64,000 bases of DNA from Bacteroidota bacterium (GCA_023387965.1 JAEWHE010000010.1:117493-181492); one strand, 5' to 3'; counted from the stretch's first letter, positions 9,316-16,740 are shown. Numbers and translations are program-made. Notes: generated by a model from the sequence alone, not told the origin.

Positions 9316-9396
9316 TGGGAAGAGCAGGATTCGAACCTGCGAAGGTTTCCCAACGGATTTACAGTCCGTCCTCGTTGGCCGCTTGAGTATCTTCCC
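9316..9396 (-). tRNA. tRNA-Tyr (GTA)
   Basis: This 81-nt minus-strand tRNA has a long variable arm, as expected for the class II tRNA-Tyr of bacteria. The acceptor arms are GGGAAGA and TCTTCCC with discriminator A. The anticodon loop CTGTAAA gives GTA. It lies between the two tRNA-Thr genes. Confidence 0.96.
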
Positions 9397-9430
9397 TAAC
9401 CTTTTAAATTTCAATATTTTAAAATAATTG

Positions 9431-9504
9431 AGCCGATGGAGGGACTCGAACCCACGACCTGCTGATTACAAATCAGCTGCTCTAGCCAGCTGAGCTACAC
9501 CGGC
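9431..9504 (-). tRNA. tRNA-Thr (TGT)
   Basis: This 74-nt minus-strand tRNA has acceptor arms GCCGGTG and CATCGGC, discriminator T, and anticodon loop TTTGTAA giving TGT. It is the first gene of the tRNA-tuf transcription unit, about 31 nt downstream of the predicted start site set by the promoter at 9541-9570. Confidence 0.96.
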
Positions 9505-9511
9505 GACTCAA

Positions 9512-9539
9512 TAAAAAAGTCCGCTATTTCTAACGGACT
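9512..9539 (-). terminator. Terminator after hpf
   Basis: A 6-bp inverted repeat (agtccg at 9518-9523, cggact at 9534-9539) is followed on the transcribed strand by a T-rich tract (ttttttatt). It ends the hpf transcript before the tRNA cluster. The promoter of the tRNA cluster abuts it at 9541, so a new transcript would start inside or next to the upstream arm. Confidence 0.55.
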
Positions 9540-9540
9540 G

Positions 9541-9570
9541 CAAATGTATATCTTTTTGTTTCTTATTCAA
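9541..9570 (-). promoter_or_regulatory. Promoter of the tRNA-tuf operon
   Basis: On the minus strand TTG (9568-9570), a 19-nt spacer and TACATTTG (9541-9548) match the Bacteroidota sigma-70 consensus TTG-N17-23-TAnnTTTG. The expected start site near 9535 leads directly into tRNA-Thr(TGT), so this is the likely main promoter for the tRNA-tuf-secE-nusG block. Confidence 0.6.
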
Positions 9571-9594
9571 AATATTTTTTGAAAAAAAATTATA

Positions 9595-9897
9595 TTATAT
9601 ATATGTTCTTACTTTTTCTTTCCTTTTTAGTAATACTCTTTGCATTGATTCCGCACAAAGCTCCACTCCTTCTTCAAAGGTTTTACATTGTTTTTTTACA
9701 ATAAATTCATCGCCAGGTACATTAATTTTCATCTCCGTGATCTTATTTTCTTTCTCGCTGGTTTGTTCTACCTTAAGAAAAACATCAGAAGACACGACTC
9801 TGTCATAAAATTTTTCTAATTTATCCATTTTCTCTTGAATAAAATCAACTAGTTTTCCGTCAACATTAAAGTTAACTGCATGAACATTTACCTTCAT
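9595..9897 (-). CDS. hpf: Short ribosome hibernation promoting factor (HPF/RaiA)
   Basis: This small protein inserts into the decoding centre of idle ribosomes and promotes dimerisation. With the ATG at 9895-9897 (MKVNVHAVNF) it is 100 residues, the short HPF type without the C-terminal dimerisation domain. Recognisable are FIQEKMDKLEKFYDRVV and the basic C-terminal helix SMQRVLLKRKEKVRTY. An upstream in-frame ATG at 9927 would add ten residues (MFNPKKNNII) that do not look like the family. It lies 36 nt after xerC. Confidence 0.88.
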   Translation of the reverse strand: MKVNVHAVNFNVDGKLVDFIQEKMDKLEKFYDRVVSSDVFLKVEQTSEKENKITEMKINVPGDEFIVKKQCKTFEEGVELCAESMQRVLLKRKEKVRTYI

Positions 9898-9933
9898 AAT
9901 AATATTGTTTTTTTTTGGATTAAACATTTAGAA

Positions 9934-10830
9934 TTATTTCTGACCTCGAGGATGTGATTCACCATACACTTTTTTTAATTCAGCCAAGCTGTTATGCGTA
10001 TAAATTTGAGTGGACGCCAAACTCGAATGCCCTAATAATTCCTTTACCGAATTTAAGTCTGCTCCATTATTTAGCATATGAGTCGCAAAGGTGTGTCGTA
10101 ATATATGCGGACTTTTTTTTGCCTTGGAAGAGACATGACTAAAGTACGTATTAATAATTCGATAAACAAAAGTTTCGTTTAATTTAACGCCTTTTAAGGA
10201 AAGAAAAAAATATTCGGGTTCGTGGATCAATTCTAACTCATCTCGATGGCGATTATAATCCTTTGCCAAATCTGCAACTGCAGCGATTAGCGGCACTAAC
10301 CTTTCTTTGTTTCTTTTTCCTAAAACTTTAATAATTTTTCGGGATAAATCTACATCTGCATATTTGAGATTGATTAATTCGCTACGTCGAATTCCGGTGG
10401 CGTAAAATAAATCGATTATTAATTTGTTCCGAATGCCTTCAAAATCATTACTAAAAACAGGAAGTTGCAATACGTCATTTAATTCTTTTTCAGAAAAAGG
10501 AATTTGTACTTTTTGCGGTTTTTTGAGTGATTTGTGTTTTGCCAAAGGCGAAATGTCAATCTGTTTTATTTTAAGCAAAAATTTATAGTATGCTTTTAAT
10601 GATGCCATTTTTCGATTGACCGAAGTATTGGAAATTTTTGAATCAACTAAAGAAACAATCCAGTTCCTAATCATTGGATAATTGACTGTATCAATATTTT
10701 CTTCGCCGAAATCTTGCTTGATAAATTGTGTGAATTCGGCTAAATCGTTAGTGTAAGCCAAAACGGTATGAGGAGAATATTTTTTCTCGTTACTTAAATA
10801 TTCTGCAAAAGCGGTAGCGTTATCTTTCAT
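9934..10830 (-). CDS. xerC: Tyrosine recombinase XerC/XerD family
   Basis: This 298-residue site-specific recombinase has the size and layout of XerC/XerD, which resolve chromosome dimers at dif. The N-terminal core-binding domain (residues 1-90) is followed by the catalytic domain with R148 (ATGIRRSEL), K172 (LGKRNKERL), H242 and R245 (HILRHTFATH), H268 (LLGHSS) and nucleophile Y277 (TQIYTH). It lies in a housekeeping block between rpsU and hpf, with no element ends around it, so it is probably the chromosomal Xer protein rather than an integrase. Whether it is XerC or XerD cannot be settled here. Confidence 0.9.
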   Translation of the reverse strand: MKDNATAFAEYLSNEKKYSPHTVLAYTNDLAEFTQFIKQDFGEENIDTVNYPMIRNWIVSLVDSKISNTSVNRKMASLKAYYKFLLKIKQIDISPLAKHKSLKKPQKVQIPFSEKELNDVLQLPVFSNDFEGIRNKLIIDLFYATGIRRSELINLKYADVDLSRKIIKVLGKRNKERLVPLIAAVADLAKDYNRHRDELELIHEPEYFFLSLKGVKLNETFVYRIINTYFSHVSSKAKKSPHILRHTFATHMLNNGADLNSVKELLGHSSLASTQIYTHNSLAELKKVYGESHPRGQK

Positions 10831-10840
10831 CTACAAAAAA

Positions 10841-10879
10841 AGTCAGCTATCAAAGATAATAAAACTTTGACAACTGACT
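10841..10879 (-). terminator. Terminator of rpsU
   Basis: Imperfect inverted arms at 10841-10855 and 10865-10879 (agtcag-ctatcaaag against ctttga-caactgact) are followed on the transcribed strand by a run of seven T. The hairpin ends the rpsU transcript. It also contains the minus-7 box of the next gene, xerC. Confidence 0.65.
10851..10858 (-). promoter_or_regulatory. Minus-7 box upstream of xerC
   Basis: TATCTTTG on the minus strand matches TAnnTTTG and lies 20 nt upstream of the xerC ATG. No TTG stands at the usual 17-23 nt spacing; the nearest is 12 nt away (10871-10873). The box is inside the rpsU terminator hairpin. Confidence 0.4.
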
Positions 10880-10905
10880 TTTGTATTGCTACAGAAAAAT
10901 ATCTA

Positions 10906-11100
10906 CTATCCTTCCGCTTGGTCTCTCAACCCTTGGATGTAAGCAGCTTTCTGAATTTGTGCTCTTCTTGTTACTGACGGTTTTGTGAACGCTTGACGTG
11001 ATCTTAACTGACGAACAGTTCCAGTTTTGTCAAATTTTCTTTTATAGCGTTTTAACGCTCTATCAATATTTTCTCCGTCTTTAATTGGTATAATCAACAT
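10906..11100 (-). CDS. rpsU: 30S ribosomal protein S21
   Basis: This 64-residue basic protein of the small-subunit platform has the bS21 pattern: MLIIPIKDGENIDRALKRYK, followed by a helical RKFDKTGTVRQLRSRQAF region. In Bacteroidota bS21 helps to hide the anti-Shine-Dalgarno tail of 16S rRNA. The gene has its own minus-7 box at 11131-11138 and terminator at 10841-10879, so it is probably monocistronic. Unlike most genes here it is preceded by a strong Shine-Dalgarno sequence, which fits the proposal that bS21 regulates its own translation. Confidence 0.97.
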   Translation of the reverse strand: MLIIPIKDGENIDRALKRYKRKFDKTGTVRQLRSRQAFTKPSVTRRAQIQKAAYIQGLRDQAEG

Positions 11101-11108
11101 AATTTAGA

Positions 11109-11116
11109 CACCTCCT
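11109..11116 (-). promoter_or_regulatory. Strong Shine-Dalgarno site of rpsU
   Basis: On the minus strand GAGGAGGTGTCTAAATT precedes the ATG; the AGGAGG core (11111-11116) stands 10 nt from the start codon. None of the neighbouring ribosomal genes has a comparable site. In Flavobacterium, bS21-deficient ribosomes are reported to expose the anti-Shine-Dalgarno and favour such messages. Confidence 0.8.
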
Positions 11117-11130
11117 CTCATTTACGGGTG

Positions 11131-11138
11131 CAAAGATA
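11131..11138 (-). promoter_or_regulatory. Minus-7 box of rpsU
   Basis: TATCTTTG on the minus strand, 30 nt upstream of the rpsU start. A TTG lies 24 nt further upstream (11163-11165), one base beyond the usual spacing. The expected transcript leader of about 24 nt would contain the Shine-Dalgarno site. Confidence 0.5.
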
Positions 11139-11180
11139 CACTTTATTTTATATTATGAATATCAAAACGTGATTATTTTT

Positions 11181-11270
11181 AGCCCGGATAGCAACGGTTA
11201 TCCTTTTTACGGAAAACTGTAGCTTTTTCTATAAAAAAAAGAGCGACCAGCGGAAGCTCCTTTTTTTTAT
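11181..11270. repeat. Dispersed mosaic hairpin repeat, copy 1
   Basis: This intergenic element starts agcccggatagcaacggt and contains the 18-mer agcgaccagcggaagctc (11242-11259), which recurs identically at 18620-18637. The second half (gagc...gctc with A/T runs on both sides) can fold as a hairpin and could end transcription in either direction. It fills most of the 231-nt gap between rpsU and the acyl-CoA dehydrogenase gene. Its edges are estimated by comparison with the other copies. Confidence 0.6.
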
Positions 11271-11331
11271 TTAGAAAAACACAATTTGATGTAAAAAGAT
11301 AATAGCGAATAGCCGGATTAGCTTCTGAAAA

Positions 11332-12504
11332 TTATTTTTTAACTGCGGGATTATAACTTTTTTGGTCGATAATCATTTTTGATAAAATTTCTTTCAAAAT
11401 TTCGGAAGTTCCACCACCAATTGGTCCTAAGCGACTGTCTCTGAACAATCTTGCCAACGGATAATCTTCCATATAACCGTAACCGCCAAGCATTTGCAAG
11501 CAACTGTAGATGGTTTCGTCGGCTACTTTTGTGGATTTTAATTTTGCCATTGTAGCTTCTTTTACTACGTATTCGCCTTGAATTAATCGGGCAACAGCGG
11601 CATAATTAAATAATTTGCAATGTTCCACATCGGTGGCATGTTCTACAATTGTGTGTCGTAAAGCTTGGAATTTGTTAATTGTGGTGCCAAATGCCTCGCG
11701 TTCTGACATATATTGTATGGTGTAATTGATGGCAAATTCTGCTCTGGCGTGTGCATTTATCGCCATAATCAATCGTTCCAAGGCGAAATGTTGCATGATG
11801 TACGGAAATCCTTTACCTTCTTCTCCCATTAAATTTTCGGCTGGAATAGTAACATTGTCAAACGAAATTTCTGCCGTATCCGAAGCTCTCCAACCTAATT
11901 TATCAAGTTTGGTAGCCGTAATTCCGTTGCTTTTTGCATCTACCAAAAATATACTAATCCCTTTGTTACCAAGCTCTGGAGTGGTTTTTGACGCCACAAC
12001 GTAATAATCTGCATAAACGCCATTGGTAATAAAAGTTTTAGAACCGTTGATGATATATTGGTCGCCTTTTTTCACGGCTGTGGTTTTCATTCCGGCAACA
12101 TCGCTTCCGCCAAAAGGTTCCGTGATACACAAAGCGCCAATTTTATCGCCAGAAATACTACCAGCTAAATACTCTTGCTTGATTCTTTCGTCGCCTTCAG
12201 CTTGTAAATGTGTCATGGCAAGATAAGCGTGAGCCCACATTGCTGCTGCAAAACCTGAAGATTTTATCTGTTGTAATTCTTCTAAAAAAATTACGGTGTA
12301 AAATAAATCCAAGCCTAAACCTCCATAAGTTTCCGGATAAGTTAACCCGAAAAAGCCCATTTCTCCAAATTTTTTCCAGATAAATCGCTCAATTGTACCG
12401 GTTTTTTCCCACTTTTCGATGTGAGGAACTACTTCTTTTTGTAAAAAATCGCGAAAACTGGCACGAAACATTTCATGCTCTTCTGTAAAGTACAATGAAC
12501 TCAT
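11332..12504 (-). CDS. Acyl-CoA dehydrogenase family protein
   Basis: This 390-residue flavoenzyme of the acyl-CoA dehydrogenase family oxidises an acyl-CoA at the alpha-beta carbons and passes electrons to ETF. Signature segments are ALCITEPFGGSDVAGM (residues about 124-139), the FAD-binding LGWRASDTAEISFDNV, and the C-terminal GGYGYMEDYPLARLFRDSR. The segment that in medium-chain enzymes carries the catalytic Glu (YEGT) reads GGGTSEI here. The alternative base found in isovaleryl- and long-chain-type enzymes is present as E243 (FALERL). That suggests the second subgroup, but the substrate is not shown. The gene starts 28 nt after the end of the HHH gene. Confidence 0.9.
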   Translation of the reverse strand: MSSLYFTEEHEMFRASFRDFLQKEVVPHIEKWEKTGTIERFIWKKFGEMGFFGLTYPETYGGLGLDLFYTVIFLEELQQIKSSGFAAAMWAHAYLAMTHLQAEGDERIKQEYLAGSISGDKIGALCITEPFGGSDVAGMKTTAVKKGDQYIINGSKTFITNGVYADYYVVASKTTPELGNKGISIFLVDAKSNGITATKLDKLGWRASDTAEISFDNVTIPAENLMGEEGKGFPYIMQHFALERLIMAINAHARAEFAINYTIQYMSEREAFGTTINKFQALRHTIVEHATDVEHCKLFNYAAVARLIQGEYVVKEATMAKLKSTKVADETIYSCLQMLGGYGYMEDYPLARLFRDSRLGPIGGGTSEILKEILSKMIIDQKSYNPAVKK

Positions 12505-12532
12505 ATATTAAAAGGTATTTTAGACTATTTTT

Positions 12533-13405
12533 TTAGAATTCCAAATATAAAGCAATTATCTTCACTTTTTCAACGGGAAAACCTTTTATTTTTGTTAAAT
12601 CCTCAATTCCATTAATTTTGTTGTTCATACTTCTATAAGTTACAATTTCTTTATTTAGCGGATACCTGAAATATGGAAATTGCCCGAGCTCTTTCATTGA
12701 AGCGTCATTAATCTTAATTTTTTTAACCGAAGGCATTTTTTCGACTATAAATCGCTGGTTCAATTGGGTAATCACTTCAGGCGAAAGTCCCCAAATATCT
12801 TGCATTTGCTCCATGTTGACAAATCCACCCAACAATTCTTTCTGTTTTAAAATCCTATCCGAAAGTCCGTCACCGATACCGTAAACTTTAATTAAATCTT
12901 CTTTGGTAGCCAAATTAATATCGATGATTTGAATTTTTTCTTTGGCAAAATTATTTTTAGGAAATGAATTGTTTTGAAAATTTTGCTGTTTGTTTTTCAC
13001 CCAATCCGGAAATTTGAAGTAAGGCGAAATTTTAGCTAGCAAAGAATCGGAAACTTTAGTGACAGCCTGAAATTCCGCAGTCGAATTGACAAATTTATTT
13101 TGCTTTCGGTAGGCAAAAAGTCGGTCGATTTCGGCGGTAGAAATTCCCAATTTGTAAGCGCGATAATCTGTGAGAAAATTAGGATTGAAAGGATAAATTT
13201 TCTCAGAAATATTTTGCTCGGCTAAATTGACAGAATCGAGCGTGGCTTGCAACATCAACCATTGCTTTTTTTCAACTGAAGCGGTTTTAGCCGGTTTTTG
13301 CTTGACGAAAAAAAAGGCAATTTGGCATCCAATAATTAAAACTGCAAGTATTAAAATACCGGCTCTTTCTCCCGAAGAGAATTTGAAAAACGAAAATTTT
13401 GGCAT
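12533..13405 (-). CDS. Helix-hairpin-helix domain protein (ComEA-like), membrane-anchored
   Basis: This 290-residue protein has one N-terminal membrane helix (residues about 13-33, GILILAVLIIGCQIAFFFV). It is followed by three short helix-hairpin-helix units: around TEFQAVTKVSDSLLAKI, DLIKVYGIGDGLSDRILKQK and GIEDLTKIKGFPVEKVK. The central unit follows the ComEA pattern with INLATKEDL. HHH repeats bind DNA without sequence specificity. A role in DNA uptake is plausible but not shown; such paralogues in Bacteroidota are of unknown function. It lies 36 nt after the PspC-like gene on the same strand. Confidence 0.75.
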   Translation of the reverse strand: MPKFSFFKFSSGERAGILILAVLIIGCQIAFFFVKQKPAKTASVEKKQWLMLQATLDSVNLAEQNISEKIYPFNPNFLTDYRAYKLGISTAEIDRLFAYRKQNKFVNSTAEFQAVTKVSDSLLAKISPYFKFPDWVKNKQQNFQNNSFPKNNFAKEKIQIIDINLATKEDLIKVYGIGDGLSDRILKQKELLGGFVNMEQMQDIWGLSPEVITQLNQRFIVEKMPSVKKIKINDASMKELGQFPYFRYPLNKEIVTYRSMNNKINGIEDLTKIKGFPVEKVKIIALYLEF

Positions 13406-13441
13406 GTATTCATCATTTTGGCGGGGAAAAATTAAACAAAC

Positions 13442-13663
13442 TTATAGGTCAAAAACAGAACTTCGTTTGGTATAAATTAAATCTTTCAGCCGAACCAAAA
13501 AAGCAAGCGTCAAGTAAACGCCAAACCAAAGTCCTACGGTAAAAAAAGAGATGTAAATAAAAAACAACCGAACACTTGAAGCCCGCATTCCCAAACGATC
13601 GGCGAGCCTTGAGGAGACTTCAAAGCCGTGTTTTTCAAAAAAATGCCGAATGTTCGTAATCAT
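13442..13663 (-). CDS. PspC-domain membrane protein, small
   Basis: This 73-residue protein resembles the PspC domain. A basic N-terminal stretch with VSSRLADRLGMRASSVRLFF is followed by one strong membrane segment (residues about 32-58, FIYISFFTVGLWFGVYLTLAFLV). PspC proteins take part in phage-shock-type membrane stress responses, but no pspA or other psp gene is nearby. It lies 24 nt downstream of the DUF2851 gene and probably shares its transcript. Confidence 0.7.
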   Translation of the reverse strand: MITNIRHFFEKHGFEVSSRLADRLGMRASSVRLFFIYISFFTVGLWFGVYLTLAFLVRLKDLIYTKRSSVFDL

Positions 13664-13687
13664 TGTTTTTTTTTCAAAAGTAAAAAA

Positions 13688-14962
13688 TTATCCGTGATTT
13701 TTCATCAACTCTAATCCGATATTACATTTTAAACAATTTCTGAAATTGCAATATTCGTTTTTTAGTTGCAGCAATGATTGACTATCGTATGCATTTTGGG
13801 ATTTTAAGCCAATCATCTCAAATTTGTCAACGATATTATTTTGTTCCGCCGAAACTTGCTGCATTAACGCAATGAGGTCTTCAGAAATTTCCTTGCCAAC
13901 AAATTTAGAATAAGCAAATTTAAACGGAATCACGGTATTCATCAACAACAAATCGATAAAACTGTTGGAAAGTTTCTTGGTTTTAAATTTACTTTCCCGA
14001 TCAAAGAGATAACGCGTTTGCCAATATTCTGAGACCGAAACTTTAAAAATGTCATAAATTTCTACCAGCGAATTGCTCTCGATTATTTTCAGAAATAAAT
14101 GTTCTTGTTGGTGGTAAAGTTGCGCCAATTGTGCCAATCTGATTGTCGGAAAATTGTCAGGACGGTGTTTGAAAAATTCGAGTTGGGTTTCTATTTTTTT
14201 AGGCAAATTATATTTTTGCAAAAGATACCCAAATCTAAACCTCAAGTCTTTGGCATAAAAATCTTCAACCGAAGCATCGAGCAAACAGGTCAATCCAAAA
14301 AACAAAGCTTCCAGATTTTCGAGCTCAAATTTTTCTTTCTGGATGATGGAAAACGGAATCAATTTTGCCATTTCAAAAAAAGAATTTCCGTTTGTATTCA
14401 GCCCGAAATTCTTTGCCAAAGCACAAAAAAGAACAGCTTCCCAATCATTTGCCATTTCGTCAAGCATCTCAAAAATCGGCTGACATTTGCGTTGCAATCT
14501 TTCGAAAAAAAGTTTTTCTTTAAAATTATCAATGACAAAAGAATCTATCGAGGCAATTTGATTTTCGCAATAAATCCACTTTTTTTGACTAATTAAAGAA
14601 TTATATATTGACAAAATATCTGGCGAAACATAGTTTTTCAGTTCCAAAACAGGAATTTCTGAATTGTCATTTCTAAAAACGGCAGCGTCATTTTCCCAAA
14701 CAACATGAAGAATTACATTGTCATAATTAGAATCTTGCTCGTGAGAGTGTAAATACCAATCGGAAGATTTAAGGTGAATTTCCACATTTCCAGCCCATTT
14801 TTGGCCGCCAATTTCAATTTGTGCGTTGAAAAAATCCGGACCAGAAAGTTGCAAATATTGCCCGGAATTAAAAATTGTCACTTGTTCGTCGTGAGCGGTT
14901 TTGAGATTTGTAAAGTCAAATTGTTTGAACTGCCACACATAATGCAAAAAATCTTCTTTCAT
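13688..14962 (-). CDS. DUF2851 family protein
   Basis: This 424-residue soluble protein belongs to the DUF2851 family common in Bacteroidota, whose function is unknown to me. It begins MKEDFLHYVWQFKQFD. The conserved N-terminal part includes LSGPDFFNAQIEIGGQKWAG, NVEIHLKSSDWYLHSHEQD and NYDNVILHVVWEND, a pattern that looks like a nuclease-like fold with D, E and HxD residues; this is only an impression. Near the end it has four cysteines in NEYCNFRNCLKCNIG and an earlier YCENQIA. It is divergent from the PNGase-like gene across about 100 nt. Confidence 0.8.
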   Translation of the reverse strand: MKEDFLHYVWQFKQFDFTNLKTAHDEQVTIFNSGQYLQLSGPDFFNAQIEIGGQKWAGNVEIHLKSSDWYLHSHEQDSNYDNVILHVVWENDAAVFRNDNSEIPVLELKNYVSPDILSIYNSLISQKKWIYCENQIASIDSFVIDNFKEKLFFERLQRKCQPIFEMLDEMANDWEAVLFCALAKNFGLNTNGNSFFEMAKLIPFSIIQKEKFELENLEALFFGLTCLLDASVEDFYAKDLRFRFGYLLQKYNLPKKIETQLEFFKHRPDNFPTIRLAQLAQLYHQQEHLFLKIIESNSLVEIYDIFKVSVSEYWQTRYLFDRESKFKTKKLSNSFIDLLLMNTVIPFKFAYSKFVGKEISEDLIALMQQVSAEQNNIVDKFEMIGLKSQNAYDSQSLLQLKNEYCNFRNCLKCNIGLELMKNHG

Positions 14963-15034
14963 ATTTCGGTAGATAAAAAATGGTTTTGGCGAATATTGTT
15001 GTGTTTAAATTTACAAATTTTCTCGAAATGAGCG

Positions 15035-15042
15035 TATATTTG
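15035..15042 (+). promoter_or_regulatory. Minus-7 box upstream of the PNGase F-like gene
   Basis: TATATTTG matches TAnnTTTG and lies 19 nt before the ATG at 15062. The nearest upstream TTG is 33 nt away, so the minus-33 element is not convincing. Confidence 0.35.
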
Positions 15043-15061
15043 AGCAAACTCTAATTTTCCC

Positions 15062-16735
15062 ATGAAAAATATTTTGTTGGCAATTGCCTTTTTGTGTTGC
15101 AATTTTGTAAATGCTCAAAAAAAACCTAACGCTTTAAAAATTACTTACAGTCGCAGTTCTAACGGAAAAACGATTGAAAATCAAGATAAAATTTTAGTTT
15201 TTACCGATAAAAATTTGACTTATATAACGAGCGAAAAAGCCTATAATTCTCAAGCTAAATTTCCCGTAGAAAATACTTTAATCAATCGAAACGGAAATCT
15301 ATTGTACCAAGTAGCCCAACTTTCGTCGGATAAAAAAATTGCTACGGTTGACAGCCTTTCGATTGGCAAACAACAATTTGAATTACAAAACGATACCAAA
15401 ACTATTTTAGGTTATCGTTGCAAAAAAGCGAAAACGATTATCAACTCTAACACCATCGAAATTTGGTACACGAATGATTTGCAAATTTTCGGAGCGCCAA
15501 CTGTTTTGGGTCAAAATTTGGGTTTGGTTTTAGAAATGAACCGCAATAATAATTACGTAGTAACTGCCGAAAAAATTGAAAAAATCAAGGCGTTTCCGGA
15601 AGATTTAAAAATAAATTTACCCCAACTTTCCACTACCGATTTGCTAAGTTATCGCGATGTTTTATGGCAATCAAGATTTACGACGATTCCAGTTTTTAAA
15701 GACGATACCATTCATTTTCCGGGCGAAGCCAAAAGCAACGATAGTATTTTGAGATTTGCCAACGGAACCGTGATTGTCAAAAAAATTAAATTTCCCGAAA
15801 TTAATCCGGGAAGTCAGATTTTCGTTGATTTGACCGAACAATCTTCCGGAGATGCTTATGACCGAACGGGTTCAGTTTTTTTAATTAATGCTGAAGAAAA
15901 TTTTTCTTTCTTCAACGGATTGCAAAATGGTATAAAATCACTTCCGGCTTATGAAAATGGCAATGGCAAAAAATATCACGGAGTTGTAAAAACAGATGAA
16001 TTTTCTCCGGTTTTAGAATTGATGCGCTTTTTTACGCCTTTTGGAATCAAAAATTTTAATCACATTGAAATTAAGGGCAAAACGTGGCATGAGATCGTTC
16101 CGTATCGTCAGGATATTTCGGAGTTACGAGAAAAAATTTCCGGCAAAGAAGTATATATCGGAACTTTTATTGGAAATTATGACAAAGGTGGACACAAAGT
16201 AAATCTAAATATTACCATTCATCCGGATGAAAATTCAGCTTCAAGAAAACAAATCGTGCTTTCTTTATTTAACACGACTAACGTAATGGAAATGGCGGAA
16301 CAAGATTATGCCACGATGTTTAACAGCGAAAAAGGTTTGGAAGTGAAATTTACTTTGGAAGAAAATTTGAAAAACGTGCGTTTGCGATACATCACGACTG
16401 GACATGGCGGTTGGGAAAATGGCGACGAATTTGTTCCAAAGAAAAATACGATTATTTTAGACGGCAAAGAAATTTTTAGCTTTGTCCCTTGGCGAACCGA
16501 TTGTGGTTCATATCGCTTGTTTAATCCGGCTTCTGGGAATTTTGCTAACGGACTTTCTTCGTCTGATTACAGCAGATCAAATTGGTGTCCGGGAACCACC
16601 ACTAATCCTATTTTTATTGATTTAGGCGATTTGACTGCCGGAGAACATTCAATTAGAGTGAAAATTCCGCAAGGCGAAAGCGAAGGCGGAAGTTTCAGTT
16701 CTTGGAATGTTTCGGGAACTTTGATTGGAGAATAA
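15062..16735 (+). CDS. GLPGLI-like plus PNGase F-like secreted protein
   Basis: This 557-residue exported protein starts with a signal peptide (MKNILLAIAFLCCNFVNAQ). Residues 20-175 resemble the GLPGLI family (ILGYRCKKAKTII, IWYTNDLQIFGAPTVLG, LGLVLEM). Residues 210-555 resemble the two jelly-roll domains of peptide-N-glycosidase F, which removes N-glycans from asparagine. By eye, Asp60 of the Elizabethkingia enzyme aligns with D267 (AYDRTGSVF) and Glu206 with E456 (NGDEFVPKKNTI). Glu118 appears to be replaced by G367 (YIGTFIG). The end has WCPGTTTNPIFIDLGDL as in PNGase F. No T9SS tail is visible. Activity is uncertain because of the altered third residue. Confidence 0.75.
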   Translation: MKNILLAIAFLCCNFVNAQKKPNALKITYSRSSNGKTIENQDKILVFTDKNLTYITSEKAYNSQAKFPVENTLINRNGNLLYQVAQLSSDKKIATVDSLSIGKQQFELQNDTKTILGYRCKKAKTIINSNTIEIWYTNDLQIFGAPTVLGQNLGLVLEMNRNNNYVVTAEKIEKIKAFPEDLKINLPQLSTTDLLSYRDVLWQSRFTTIPVFKDDTIHFPGEAKSNDSILRFANGTVIVKKIKFPEINPGSQIFVDLTEQSSGDAYDRTGSVFLINAEENFSFFNGLQNGIKSLPAYENGNGKKYHGVVKTDEFSPVLELMRFFTPFGIKNFNHIEIKGKTWHEIVPYRQDISELREKISGKEVYIGTFIGNYDKGGHKVNLNITIHPDENSASRKQIVLSLFNTTNVMEMAEQDYATMFNSEKGLEVKFTLEENLKNVRLRYITTGHGGWENGDEFVPKKNTIILDGKEIFSFVPWRTDCGSYRLFNPASGNFANGLSSSDYSRSNWCPGTTTNPIFIDLGDLTAGEHSIRVKIPQGESEGGSFSSWNVSGTLIGE

Positions 16736-16740
16736 AAAAA

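Noticed and set aside
9192..9386. Plus-strand frame translating to GFEPVTSSLPRKHSTPELHR
   Set aside because: This is the well-known artefact of translating across tRNA genes in antisense; the tRNA-Thr and tRNA-Tyr genes occupy the region.
9934..10830. XerC-like gene as integrase of a mobile element
   Set aside because: It lies between rpsU and hpf without attachment sites, direct repeats or cargo; chromosomal Xer recombinase is the simpler reading.
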